NCBI GenBank assembly: GCA_029263215.1
Contig: JAJCXY010000096.1
Location: 1 to 42,003 of the forward strand
Origin: Acidimicrobiales bacterium
GTDB taxonomy: Bacteria; Actinomycetota; Acidimicrobiia; Acidimicrobiales; Aldehydirespiratoraceae
Length of the DNA: 42,003 nucleotides
Direction: 5' to 3'
Numbering within the stretch: position 1 is the first letter of the stretch; the number at the start of each line of letters is the position of its first letter. A model generated the notes under the pieces. The model made no database searches and had not been told where the DNA came from. It was given only the letters and a program-made list of their open reading frames with translations. This document shows positions 16,073 to 23,517 of the stretch, piece by piece. The position numbers and the translations under genes are program-made.

Positions 16073-16339
16073 ATGAAGTTCGATATCGATCGCGCCTACC
16101 GGCTCAACGATCGTGTCGCCCTGCGGCCCGAGCCGTTCGGGGCCCTCGCCTACCACTACGGCAACCGGCGACTCAATTTCCTCAGGGCCCACGATCTCGT
16201 CACCGTGATCGAGTCGCTCGCCGAGCACGAGACGGTGAGGTCGGCCTTCGACGCCGCCGGGATCGCGGGGCCACGTCGGCCAGCGTTCGAGAAGGCCCTC
16301 GCATCGCTCGCCGAGTCCGACTTCCTAGTGGCGACATGA
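16073..16339 (+). CDS. mftB: Mycofactocin precursor-binding chaperone MftB
   Basis: 88-aa RiPP-recognition protein that binds MftA and delivers it to MftC. The start region DRAYRLNDRVALRPEPFGALAYHYGNRRLNFL is the family signature (RPEPFGAL.YH.G.R.L.F). ATG 16073 is used because the alignment starts there; no separate ribosome binding site is seen, so coupling to mftA is likely. It overlaps mftC by 4 bp (ATGA). Confidence 0.97.
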   Translation: MKFDIDRAYRLNDRVALRPEPFGALAYHYGNRRLNFLRAHDLVTVIESLAEHETVRSAFDAAGIAGPRRPAFEKALASLAESDFLVAT

Positions 16340-17445
16340 GCCTCACCGACGACATGAAGGCGGGGCTCCAAGCACCCATCTGTCTCACCTGGGAGCTTAC
16401 CTACGCCTGCAATCTGCAGTGTGTGCATTGCTTGTCGTCGTCGGGTCGCCGCGATCCGCGTGAGCTCACCACGACCGAAGCCGAGGCCGTGATCGATGAG
16501 ATCCAACGGATGCAGGTCTTCTACGTCAACATCGGCGGTGGCGAGCCCACGATCCGCCCCGACTTCTGGCATCTGATCGACTACTGCGTCGATCACGACG
16601 TCGGGGTGAAGTTCTCCACCAACGGCAGCCGCATCGATCCACGCGTCGCTCGTGAACTCGCCCGCTCCGACTATGTCGACATCCAAATCTCGATCGACGG
16701 AGCCGACGCGGCCACTAACGACCATGTGCGAGGGGAAGGTTCCTTCGCCACCGCGCTCACCGCCATGGATCACCTCGCCGATGCCGATTTCGGCGAGTTC
16801 AAGATCAGTGTCGTGATGACCCGCCACAACATCGGCCAGCTCGATCAGTTCGCCGATCTCGCCCACCGCTACGGCGCCCAACTCAGGCTCACCCGCTTCC
16901 GCCCCTCGGGCCGCGGTGCTGCCACATGGCACGAACTCCACCCTTCCGATCAGCAGCAGCGCGATCTCTACCACTGGCTGCTCGATCGCCCCGATGTGCT
17001 CACCGGCGACTCCTTCTTCCACCTTTCGGCGCTCGGTGAGGCCTTGCCCGGCCTCAATCTCTGCGGCGCCGGGAGGGTCGTCTGCCTGGTTGATCCGGTG
17101 GGCGACGTCTACGCCTGCCCCTTCGTCCTCCACGACGACTTCAAGGCCGGCAACGTTCGCGACGAGGGCGGATTCGAACGCGTCTGGCGCAACAGCGAAC
17201 TGTTCGCAGGCCTGCGCGAACCCCAGTCGGCCGGGGCGTGCGCATCCTGCGGTGAATTCGATGCTTGTCAGGGCGGGTGCATGGCCGCCAAGTTCTTCAC
17301 GGGTATCCCACTCGACGGCCCCGACCCCGAATGTGTCAACGGCTACGGCGAGGAACTGGTGGCGGCCGCGGCGGGCGCGACTCGCCCCCTCGTGGGGGCC
17401 GACCACTCGCGGCCATCGCCGGTGAAATTTCTGGGCCGCCGCTGA
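16336..17445 (+). CDS. mftC: Mycofactocin radical SAM maturase MftC
   Basis: 369-aa radical SAM enzyme that oxidatively decarboxylates the C-terminal Tyr of MftA and then forms the C-C bond to Val. The [4Fe-4S] motif is CNLQCVHC (Cys25, 29, 32), the GGGEP motif follows at ~67-71, and a C-terminal SPASM domain shows conserved Cys in LCGAG, RVVCLVDPVGDVYACPF, CASCGEFDACQGGC and PEC (~240-340). All cluster ligands appear present. It overlaps mftB by 4 bp. Its stop sits in a 7-bp inverted repeat (GGGCCGC/GCGGCCC), a possible terminator before the convergent BI-1 gene. Confidence 0.98.
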   Translation: MSLTDDMKAGLQAPICLTWELTYACNLQCVHCLSSSGRRDPRELTTTEAEAVIDEIQRMQVFYVNIGGGEPTIRPDFWHLIDYCVDHDVGVKFSTNGSRIDPRVARELARSDYVDIQISIDGADAATNDHVRGEGSFATALTAMDHLADADFGEFKISVVMTRHNIGQLDQFADLAHRYGAQLRLTRFRPSGRGAATWHELHPSDQQQRDLYHWLLDRPDVLTGDSFFHLSALGEALPGLNLCGAGRVVCLVDPVGDVYACPFVLHDDFKAGNVRDEGGFERVWRNSELFAGLREPQSAGACASCGEFDACQGGCMAAKFFTGIPLDGPDPECVNGYGEELVAAAAGATRPLVGADHSRPSPVKFLGRR

Positions 17446-17453
17446 CGCGGCCC
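17433..17453. terminator. Hairpin across the mftC stop codon
   Basis: GGGCCGC (17433-17439) pairs with GCGGCCC (17447-17453). The loop contains the mftC stop codon (17443-17445). No T-run follows, so it is weak or serves both strands with the convergent BI-1 gene. Confidence 0.4.
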
Positions 17454-17460
17454 TAGATGA

Positions 17461-18168
17461 TCAGCGACGCAGCTGCATCAGCAGGCGCAGCACATACCAG
17501 AACAGCATCATCACCGATGCGAACAACGACAGAGCCGCTGACACATGGGCCTGCACCGGGTAGGTGCGGATGATGGTCTGGGTCTGATAGAGGATCGACC
17601 CACCGGCGAGCACGATCATCGCCACCGAAAACCAGATGCCGAGTTCGAACCCGAAGATCACGGCACCGAGGATCAGCACCATCGCGGCCACGCCACCGAA
17701 CATCAACATCGGGCGGATGAACGACAAGTCCTTGCGGGTGACGAACGCAACCACCGAGAGCCCGGCGAAACCGATCGCGGTGAGCAAGGCTGCAGCGGCA
17801 ACGGTGGTGCCACCGCCCTGGGTATTGAAGACGTAGAAGAGCATCGGGGCGAAGATCAACGCCTCCAGCGCGGCCATGCCGAACAAGGCCGCGTACTGCT
17901 TGGAGGGATTGAGCATGTCGGCCGCGGCGTTGGCCACCATCCACTGACCCACCATGAAGGCGCCGAGGATCAGCAACCAGCGGCTGCCTCCGCCGGAAAC
18001 GAAGTTGTAGATGGCCTCGGCGATCCCGGTGGCGAAGAACAGGGCCTCGATGCCGACGAAGGCGGCAATCGCACCGAGAAGGTGCTGATAAACGCGAACG
18101 ACGAAGTCGCCTCTGGTGTCTTCGTCGAGGGAAATGACCGGTCGCAGGTCGAGATCGCCATAGTTCAC
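17461..18168 (-). CDS. Bax inhibitor-1 / YccA-family membrane protein
   Basis: 235 aa with about seven hydrophobic segments (roughly 25-45, 60-78, 92-110, 115-135, 145-160, 170-190 and 205-230), in the order expected for BI-1/TMBIM proteins. A short cytosolic N-terminus (NYGDLDLRPVISLDEDTRGDFVVRVYQHLLG) leads into the first helix. Bacterial homologues are pH-sensitive calcium-leak channels (BsYetJ) or FtsH modulators (E. coli YccA). Start is GTG 18168 with AGGAG 7 nt upstream; a TAGACT -10 is at 18198-18203 (minus). It lies between mftC and mftD on the opposite strand and interrupts the usual mft order. Confidence 0.9.
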   Translation of the reverse strand: MNYGDLDLRPVISLDEDTRGDFVVRVYQHLLGAIAAFVGIEALFFATGIAEAIYNFVSGGGSRWLLILGAFMVGQWMVANAAADMLNPSKQYAALFGMAALEALIFAPMLFYVFNTQGGGTTVAAAALLTAIGFAGLSVVAFVTRKDLSFIRPMLMFGGVAAMVLILGAVIFGFELGIWFSVAMIVLAGGSILYQTQTIIRTYPVQAHVSAALSLFASVMMLFWYVLRLLMQLRR

Positions 18169-18197
18169 TTGTTGACTCCTCGGATCGGGATCAGGAC

Positions 18198-18203
18198 AGT
18201 CTA
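18198..18203 (-). promoter_or_regulatory. -10 element (TAGACT) of the BI-1 gene
   Basis: Read on the minus strand, TAGACT lies 29 bp upstream of GTG 18168, leaving room for a short leader with the AGGAG site. Confidence 0.4.
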
Positions 18204-18252
18204 TCGGCGTGGGGCGTACCGTCTCCTTCGGGACGTTTCGCATCCTCCCCGA

Positions 18253-18258
18253 TAGGGT
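18253..18258 (+). promoter_or_regulatory. -10 element (TAGGGT) of the Rv0909-like gene
   Basis: TAGGGT lies 30 bp upstream of ATG 18289; the short leader carries the AAGGGAG ribosome binding site. Confidence 0.45.
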
Positions 18259-18288
18259 TCGCCCGTCATTCAAACAAGGGAGCTCCAC

Positions 18289-18477
18289 ATGGGCATCTTC
18301 GACAAGGTCAAGGGCCTCATCGGCAAGAACGCTGATCAGATCGACGACGGCATCGACAAGGCCGCCGATCTGGTCGCCGACAAGGTTGGCGAAGAACACG
18401 CCGACAAGGTCGAGGCCGCGGCTGAAAAGGCAAAGGATGTCGTAGAAGACATCGCCGAAGACGAGGCTGACGACTGA
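18289..18477 (+). CDS. Rv0909/MT0933-like small amphipathic protein
   Basis: 62-aa charged, mostly helical protein. Its N-terminus GIFDKVKGLIGKNADQID and the repeated Lys/Asp/Glu heptads match the MT0933-like antitoxin family (M. tuberculosis Rv0909, listed as the antitoxin to Rv0910). There is no Rv0910-like START-domain partner beside it, so an antitoxin role here is doubtful; a stress or DNA/membrane-associated role is equally possible. ATG 18289 follows AAGGGAG, and a strong terminator at 18487 closes the gene as a monocistronic unit. It sits between mftC and mftD. Confidence 0.85.
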   Translation: MGIFDKVKGLIGKNADQIDDGIDKAADLVADKVGEEHADKVEAAAEKAKDVVEDIAEDEADD

Positions 18478-18486
18478 TCCAGCACT

Positions 18487-18533
18487 GCGGTCCGTGGTCG
18501 GCCATCGAGACGACCACGGACTGCGATGTTTCT
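18487..18533 (+). terminator. Terminator after the Rv0909-like gene
   Basis: 14-bp stem (18487-18500 with 18511-18524, one G-T wobble), 10-nt loop, followed by GATGTTTCT. Isolates the small gene from mftD. Confidence 0.75.
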
Positions 18534-18583
18534 CCCCAGTATCGCTAATCTCGGTGAATCAGCCTCTGGAGAGATGAGTTCGA

Positions 18584-19750
18584 GTGAGTAACCCGTGGTT
18601 CGAGACGGTGGCGGTCGCTCAGCGAAGAGCGAAGAAGCGCCTTCCTGCGTCGGTCTATGGCGCTCTCATCGGTGGGGCCGAGGCCGGTATCTCCCTTGGC
18701 GACAACCTCACCGCGTTCGATGAGCTGGGCTTTCGGCCGGTAACCGCCGGCCAGCCCGCCGAGAGAGACATGGCCACGTCGGTCATGGGCCAACCCATGT
18801 CGATGCCGGTGATGATCTCGCCCACGGGAGTGCAGGCGGTGCACCCTGATGGCGAGGTGGCGGTGAGCCGGGCGTGCGCCGCGCGCGGCGTGCCGATCGG
18901 GTTGAGTTCCTTCGCGAGTTCCCCTATCGAGGCGGTCATCGAGGCCAACCCCCAGACCTTCTTCCAGATCTACTGGGCCGGCGACCGCGACTCCATGGTT
19001 GCCCGACTCGAGCGGGCCAAGAGTGCTGGTGCGGTGGGGATGATCCTCACCCTCGACTGGTCGTTCTCCCATGGCCGCGACTGGGGTAGTCCCGACATCC
19101 CTCAGAGCATGGGCATCCGCACCGCGCTGCGCCACGCGCCCGAAGTGATGGCCCGCCCGCGCTGGCTCGCTACATGGCTTCGGAGAGGGAAACTCCCGGC
19201 GCTCGGCGTGCCCAATTTCGGCGTTGGCGACGATGCCGTCCCTGGGTTCTTCGACGCCTACGGGGTCTGGATGTTCACCCCGCCCCCCAGCTGGGAAGAT
19301 GTGGCCTGGCTCCGCGCTCAATGGGATGGGCCCTTCATGGTGAAGGGTGTCCACCGCGCCGACGAGGCCCGGCGAGCGGTCGATGCAGGCGTCACTGCCA
19401 TCTCGGTGTCCAACCACGGCGGCAACAACATCGACGGGGCGCCGGCACCGATTCGGGTGCTGCCCGAGATCGCCGCGGCAGTCGGTGATGAAATCGAAGT
19501 GGTGCTCGACGGGGGAGTGAGGCGTGGCGGCGATGTCGTCAAGGCCGTCGCCCTCGGCGCAAAGGCGGTCATGATCGGACGCGCCTACCTCTGGGGTTTG
19601 GCCGTGAACGGGCAGGCGGGGGTGGAGAACGTGCTGGATGTGATGCGCAACGGGATCGACGCCACCATGCGGGGTATCGGTAAGGGGTCACTGGCCGAAC
19701 TCGGCCCCGACGACGTGATCGTTCCTCCGGGCTTCTCGCCTCCGTCCTGA
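18584..19750 (+). CDS. mftD: Mycofactocin flavoenzyme MftD
   Basis: 388-aa FMN-dependent alpha-hydroxy-acid-dehydrogenase-like enzyme that oxidatively deaminates the MftC/MftE product (AHDP) to pre-mycofactocin. Follows M. tuberculosis MftD closely from the first residues: NPWFETVAVAQRRAKKRLP, SPTGVQAVHPDGEVAVSRA, DWSFSHGRDWGSP, WDGPFMVKGV (Lys of the FMN site), AISVSNHGGNN (the catalytic His/Asn region) and VLDGGVRRGGDVVKAVALGA. Start is GTG 18584 with GGAG 12 nt upstream. It is 23 bp from mftE. Confidence 0.98.
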   Translation: MSNPWFETVAVAQRRAKKRLPASVYGALIGGAEAGISLGDNLTAFDELGFRPVTAGQPAERDMATSVMGQPMSMPVMISPTGVQAVHPDGEVAVSRACAARGVPIGLSSFASSPIEAVIEANPQTFFQIYWAGDRDSMVARLERAKSAGAVGMILTLDWSFSHGRDWGSPDIPQSMGIRTALRHAPEVMARPRWLATWLRRGKLPALGVPNFGVGDDAVPGFFDAYGVWMFTPPPSWEDVAWLRAQWDGPFMVKGVHRADEARRAVDAGVTAISVSNHGGNNIDGAPAPIRVLPEIAAAVGDEIEVVLDGGVRRGGDVVKAVALGAKAVMIGRAYLWGLAVNGQAGVENVLDVMRNGIDATMRGIGKGSLAELGPDDVIVPPGFSPPS

Positions 19751-19772
19751 GCGTGATCGGTTCGCCCCGGCG

Positions 19773-20438
19773 ATGAAGCAGCTCGGTCGCCTGACCTCAG
19801 CCGAGGTGGCGGAGAGACACTGGACCCTGCTCATCCCGATGGGGTCGACCGAACAGCACGGGCCTCACCTCCCCCTCGACACCGACACCCGCATCGCCGT
19901 GGAGTTGGCTGCTCGCGTTGCGGCGAAGCTCGAAGATGTGCTGGTGGCACCGGCCCTCGCCATCGGTGCATCAGGCGAGCACGCCGGATTTCCCGGCACT
20001 CTTTCGGTCGGCACCGATGTGGCGGCGCAGATGATCGTGGAGATTGTGAGGACCGCCGGCCCGGAGTTCGAGAGGATCGTCGTCGTGAGCGGCCACGGCG
20101 GCAACGCAGCGGCTCTGCAAGCTGCACACGAGCTGTGTGCGTATGAGGGGCGTTCCCTCGAGATCTGGTGGCCCCGGCTCTCCGGAGGTGACGCCCATGC
20201 CGGCCGCACCGAAACTTCGGTGATGCTCGCGGTTGCACCCGATGCAGTCCGGCTGGATCGAGCCGAGCCAGGAGTATCCACGCCGGTCGCCGAATTGGTC
20301 GCCGAGTTGACAACTGGTGGGGTCGCTGCCGTGTCGCCCAACGGTGTGCTTGGCGACCCCGTTGGCGCCACTGCCGCGGAGGGCGATCGGATCCTTGCCG
20401 CATGGCTCGGGGAAGTGGTCGACCTTCTGCAACGATGA
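19773..20438 (+). CDS. mftE: Mycofactocin peptidase MftE (creatininase family)
   Basis: 221-aa metallopeptidase that cuts the crosslinked Val-Tyr dipeptide from the MftA leader. Metal-binding creatininase motifs are visible: Glu/His in GSTEQHGPHLPLDTDTRI (~24-41), GASGEHAGFPGTLSVG (~64-79), SGHGGNAAAL (~107-116) and GDAHAGRTETS (~140-150). The MftE-specific motif order is intact. Followed after 4 bp by an SDR gene that begins with ATG in GAGGTCATG, suggesting one transcript mftD-mftE-SDR. Confidence 0.97.
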   Translation: MKQLGRLTSAEVAERHWTLLIPMGSTEQHGPHLPLDTDTRIAVELAARVAAKLEDVLVAPALAIGASGEHAGFPGTLSVGTDVAAQMIVEIVRTAGPEFERIVVVSGHGGNAAALQAAHELCAYEGRSLEIWWPRLSGGDAHAGRTETSVMLAVAPDAVRLDRAEPGVSTPVAELVAELTTGGVAAVSPNGVLGDPVGATAAEGDRILAAWLGEVVDLLQR

Positions 20439-20442
20439 GGTC

Positions 20443-21234
20443 ATGACCAATCCTGTAGCCCTCGTCACCGGGGCGGCCCGCGGTATCGGTGCAGCAACGG
20501 TGGAGGCCCTCACCTCTGATGGCTGGAGTGTCGCCGCCGTCGACGTATGCCATGACAACCCCGCTCTCGCCTATCCGATGGGTTCGCGGGCCGAACTCGA
20601 CGAGTTGGTCGACGACGTGGGTGCGGACGTGGCGATGGCGATCGAAGGCGACGTGACGGTCCAGTCATCCATGGACGACGCGGTGGCGGCCACCATCGAC
20701 CGGTTCGGTGCCCTCAACGCGGTCGTGGCGGCTTCGGGCGTGGTAGCCGGAGGCGCACCGATCTGGGAGGTCTCCGACGAGGAATGGAATGCTGTGATCG
20801 GCACCGACCTCACCGGTGTGTTCAACACCATTCGAGCCGCGGTCCCGGCTGTGCTGTCGGCCGACTCCGGCGGCCGTGTGGTGTGTGTCGCATCGGCGGC
20901 CGGCTCGCTGGGCCTACGCCACATGGCTCCCTACGCGGCCGCCAAGCACGGGGTGATCGGTCTGGCCAGATCCCTGGCCGCCGATCTTGCCGGCACGGGT
21001 GTCACTTCCAATGTGGTCAGCCCCGGCTCCACCACCACTGCCGGGCTCGACGCCTCGGCCACCATCTACGGCCTCGGGGGCATAGAAGACTTCGTGACCC
21101 ACCAGGAGCCTCTGGGTCGTCTCATCCGGCCCGAAGAGGTGGCGGCCACGATCGCCTGGCTGTGCTCGCCCGCCGCTTCGGCGGTCACCGGAGCGATCCT
21201 GCCCGTCGACGGGGGAATGACCGCTACGCCCTAA
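20443..21234 (+). CDS. Mycofactocin-associated SDR oxidoreductase
   Basis: 263-aa SDR of the group found beside mycofactocin genes. TGAARGIG is the cofactor motif (~8-15). An insert after the second Rossmann strand, VDVCHDNPALAYPMGSRAELDEL (~32-54), is a hallmark of this mycofactocin-coupled group, whose NAD is thought not to exchange freely and to be recycled by mycofactocin. The catalytic Ser is in CVASAAGS (~148), with Tyr in YAAAKHG and Lys four residues on. The NNAG Asn is replaced (VAASGVV). Start ATG 20443, with the alternative 20317 inside mftE rejected. Confidence 0.93.
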   Translation: MTNPVALVTGAARGIGAATVEALTSDGWSVAAVDVCHDNPALAYPMGSRAELDELVDDVGADVAMAIEGDVTVQSSMDDAVAATIDRFGALNAVVAASGVVAGGAPIWEVSDEEWNAVIGTDLTGVFNTIRAAVPAVLSADSGGRVVCVASAAGSLGLRHMAPYAAAKHGVIGLARSLAADLAGTGVTSNVVSPGSTTTAGLDASATIYGLGGIEDFVTHQEPLGRLIRPEEVAATIAWLCSPAASAVTGAILPVDGGMTATP

Positions 21235-21246
21235 CCCCCGCCACCA

Positions 21247-21299
21247 CGAAATTTGGGCGCAGGCGGTTCACGTTTTCACCCCTGTGCACCCAAATTTCG
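21247..21299. repeat. Large inverted repeat between SDR and alcohol dehydrogenase genes
   Basis: CGAAATTTGGG (21247-21257) is exactly inverted as CCCAAATTTCG (21289-21299), and the stem extends inward with a bulge (CGCAGG against CCTGTGCA). AT-rich arms stand out in GC-rich DNA. No T-run follows. It may be a terminator for the SDR gene, an operator, or one copy of a genome-wide repeat. Confidence 0.7.
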
Positions 21300-21374
21300 G
21301 GGACGGGTGGGGCTGGGGGGCAATCGGAGACCACCCCCGCGAGCGGCCAACTGTCCGTGCCAGCGGAGCGCTGG

Positions 21375-21380
21375 TACCTT
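21375..21380 (+). promoter_or_regulatory. -10 element (TACCTT) of the alcohol dehydrogenase gene
   Basis: TACCTT lies 34 bp before ATG 21415, with CTGTCC at 21351-21356 as a weak -35 (18-bp spacer). Confidence 0.4.
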
Positions 21381-21414
21381 CAGCTGCACTCCGAGCCGAT
21401 CGAATGGAACCGAG

Positions 21415-22527
21415 ATGAGAACCAGGGCAGCAGTTCTACGGGAACCGAACACCCCTTGGAACGTCGAAGAGATAGAGCTCGACGAGCCCCAGGCGGGGGA
21501 GATTCTGGTGAAGACCCTTGCGGCGGGGATGTGCCACTCCGACGAACACGCCCACGATGGCACGATGCCCACCCCGCTCCCGATCGTCGGTGGGCACGAA
21601 GGCGCGGGTGTCGTGATCGGTCTGGGCCCCGGGGTCACCGAATTCGAGATCGGCGATCACATGTGCTGCTCCTACATTCCGTCCTGCGGCAAGTGCACCT
21701 GGTGTGCTTCGGGCCAGCAGAACCTGTGCGACCTCGGTGCTCACCTCATGGAACCCGGAATGATGGGCGGCGGTTATCGCCACCACGCGGCCGACGGAAC
21801 AGACATCACCCCCCTGCTCAAGGTCGGCACCTTCGCCGAGCACATGGTGGTGAGCGTCGATTCGGCCATCAAGATCGACAAGGACATCCCACCGGGGCCT
21901 GCTGCTCTCGTGAGCTGTGGCGTCACCAGTGGCTACGGATCCGCGGTCAATCGGGCGGACGTCACCGCCGGCGACACCGTGGTGGTCGTCGGTTGCGGCG
22001 GCCTCGGCACCGCAGCCATCCAAGGCGCCAAGGTGGCGGGGGCCAAGAACGTGATCGCAATCGATCCATCGGAGTTCAAGCGCGAGAGCGCGATGGAGTT
22101 CGGGGCCAGCCACAGTGCTCCTTCGATGGAAGAGGCGATGGAGCTGGTGGGTGGCATCACGCTGGGTGTGATGGCCGACAGTGTGATTCTCACCCCGAGC
22201 AATCTCACTGGCGATCTCATCGCTCCCGCCCAGTTCCTCACCCGTAAGGGCGGCACGATCGTGGCCACCGCGGTTGCCCCGGCCGCCCAGATGGATGTGC
22301 AGCTCAACCTGTTCATGTTTTCGATGATGAACCAGGAGTTGAAGGGCTGCCTGTTCGGTTCCACGTCGCCGCGATCAGAGATCCCCCACATCTTGTCGAT
22401 GTATCAGGCGGGCCAGATCAAGCTCGACGAGATGATTACCAACACCTACACCCTCGACCAGGTCAACGAGGGCTACGAAGACATGCTCGCCAACAAGAAC
22501 ATCCGCGGCGTCATCATGTTCGACTGA
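21415..22527 (+). CDS. NDMA-type zinc alcohol dehydrogenase, mycofactocin-linked
   Basis: 370-aa medium-chain, zinc-dependent alcohol dehydrogenase of the nicotinoprotein (NDMA-dependent) group, in which NAD stays bound and electrons pass to mycofactocin or to the artificial acceptor NDMA. Zinc ligands: catalytic Cys in AAGMCHSDEHAHDG (~40) and GGHEGAGVV (~62); four structural Cys in SCGKCTWCASGQQNLC (~88-103). The NAD fold has VGCGGLG (~190-196). Start ATG 21415 has GGAACC upstream. It lies in the mft locus but has its own candidate promoter. Substrate alcohol unknown. Confidence 0.94.
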   Translation: MRTRAAVLREPNTPWNVEEIELDEPQAGEILVKTLAAGMCHSDEHAHDGTMPTPLPIVGGHEGAGVVIGLGPGVTEFEIGDHMCCSYIPSCGKCTWCASGQQNLCDLGAHLMEPGMMGGGYRHHAADGTDITPLLKVGTFAEHMVVSVDSAIKIDKDIPPGPAALVSCGVTSGYGSAVNRADVTAGDTVVVVGCGGLGTAAIQGAKVAGAKNVIAIDPSEFKRESAMEFGASHSAPSMEEAMELVGGITLGVMADSVILTPSNLTGDLIAPAQFLTRKGGTIVATAVAPAAQMDVQLNLFMFSMMNQELKGCLFGSTSPRSEIPHILSMYQAGQIKLDEMITNTYTLDQVNEGYEDMLANKNIRGVIMFD

Positions 22528-22546
22528 TCTGGTCACCTCGTTTCCG

Positions 22547-23464
22547 ATGACCTCCCTCGCCGACCCCGCTGTTCTCGCCGCGCTCGATGCCGCGGTGGTG
22601 GGCCGCCGTCGCGAACTCGAGGTGCTGGTGGCGGCTCTGGCCGCCGACCGACACGTGCTGTTGGAGGGACCCCCCGGCACGGGGAAGTCCACGATCCTGC
22701 GCGAGGTCGCCGGAGTGGCCGGCACTGGGTTCGTATTCGTCGAAGGCAACGCCGAACTCACGCCGGCTCGGCTCGCCGGCCAGTTCGACCCTTCGCGGGT
22801 CCTCGAGGACGGCTACTCCGAGGATGTCTTCGTCGATGGGCCGCTGGTGGAGGCTCTGCGCAACGGATCTCTGCTCTATGTAGAAGAGCTCAATCGGGTG
22901 CCCGAGGAGACGGTGAATCTGCTGATCACGGTGATGTCGGAGGGCGAGCTGACCCTGCCCCGCCTCGGCCGAATCAGCGCCGCCGAAGGATTCCTTCTGG
23001 TGGCCGCGATGAACCCGTTCGACAATGTGGGCACCGCTCGGGTCTCGGGAGCCGTCTACGACCGGATGTGTCGCATAGCCATGAGTTACCAGACCCTCGA
23101 CGACGAGTCCGACATCGTGGTGCGCCGCACCAGCGTCGATGATCGGATCTTGCGCAAGAGGGCGGTGTTGGTCACCCGCGGCACCCGGTCCCACCCTGAT
23201 GTGAGGGTGGGTTCATCGGTGCGCGGCGCCATCGACCTGGTCGAGGTAGCCCATCGTCTCGCCGCCCTTCGCCGACAAGAGCCCACCGATAGAGAGGTGG
23301 GGCTCGACGCGGCTCTGGTTGCCCTCACGGGGCGGATCCGGCTCCACGAGGGAGGCGACCAGACCCCCGAGTCGGTGGTGGCCGACTTGTGGGACACCGT
23401 CCTCGCCCAGGAGAGTCCGACCCCGAACCAGGATGGCGAAGCGGGAAAAGCAACAGCCCCGTAA
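22547..23464 (+). CDS. MoxR-family AAA+ ATPase
   Basis: 305-aa MoxR ATPase. Walker A GPPGTGKST (~40-48), Walker B LLYVEELNRVPEE (~106-118, with VEEL in place of the usual DEIN), sensor 1 in AAMNPF and sensor 2/arginine region in RVSGAVYDRMCRI (~165-177). MoxR proteins act with a VWA partner as maturation chaperones that insert cofactors or metals; the next gene codes a VWA protein. Its position directly behind the NDMA-type alcohol dehydrogenase (19 bp) suggests a role in maturing that enzyme or another mycofactocin client; this is inference. The end of the gene overlaps the possible N-terminus of the VWA gene. Confidence 0.93.
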   Translation: MTSLADPAVLAALDAAVVGRRRELEVLVAALAADRHVLLEGPPGTGKSTILREVAGVAGTGFVFVEGNAELTPARLAGQFDPSRVLEDGYSEDVFVDGPLVEALRNGSLLYVEELNRVPEETVNLLITVMSEGELTLPRLGRISAAEGFLLVAAMNPFDNVGTARVSGAVYDRMCRIAMSYQTLDDESDIVVRRTSVDDRILRKRAVLVTRGTRSHPDVRVGSSVRGAIDLVEVAHRLAALRRQEPTDREVGLDAALVALTGRIRLHEGGDQTPESVVADLWDTVLAQESPTPNQDGEAGKATAP

Positions 23465-23517
23465 GGGGCGACTCCGGCGCACCGCTCCTTCTCGAGGGTG
23501 AGGCTGCCCGCCAGGCC

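Noticed and set aside
16156..17406. 416-aa open frame on the minus strand opposite mftC
   Set aside because: Antisense shadow of mftC, which has all radical SAM motifs.
18574..18591. Five-codon reading frame (ATG..TAA) overlapping the mftD GTG start
   Set aside because: The GGAG site is only 2 nt from its ATG but suits the GTG at 18584; too short to support as a leader peptide.
20784..22247. 487-aa plus-strand frame across the SDR and alcohol dehydrogenase genes
   Set aside because: Runs through two genes in a wrong frame; Arg/His/Gly-rich with no family resemblance.
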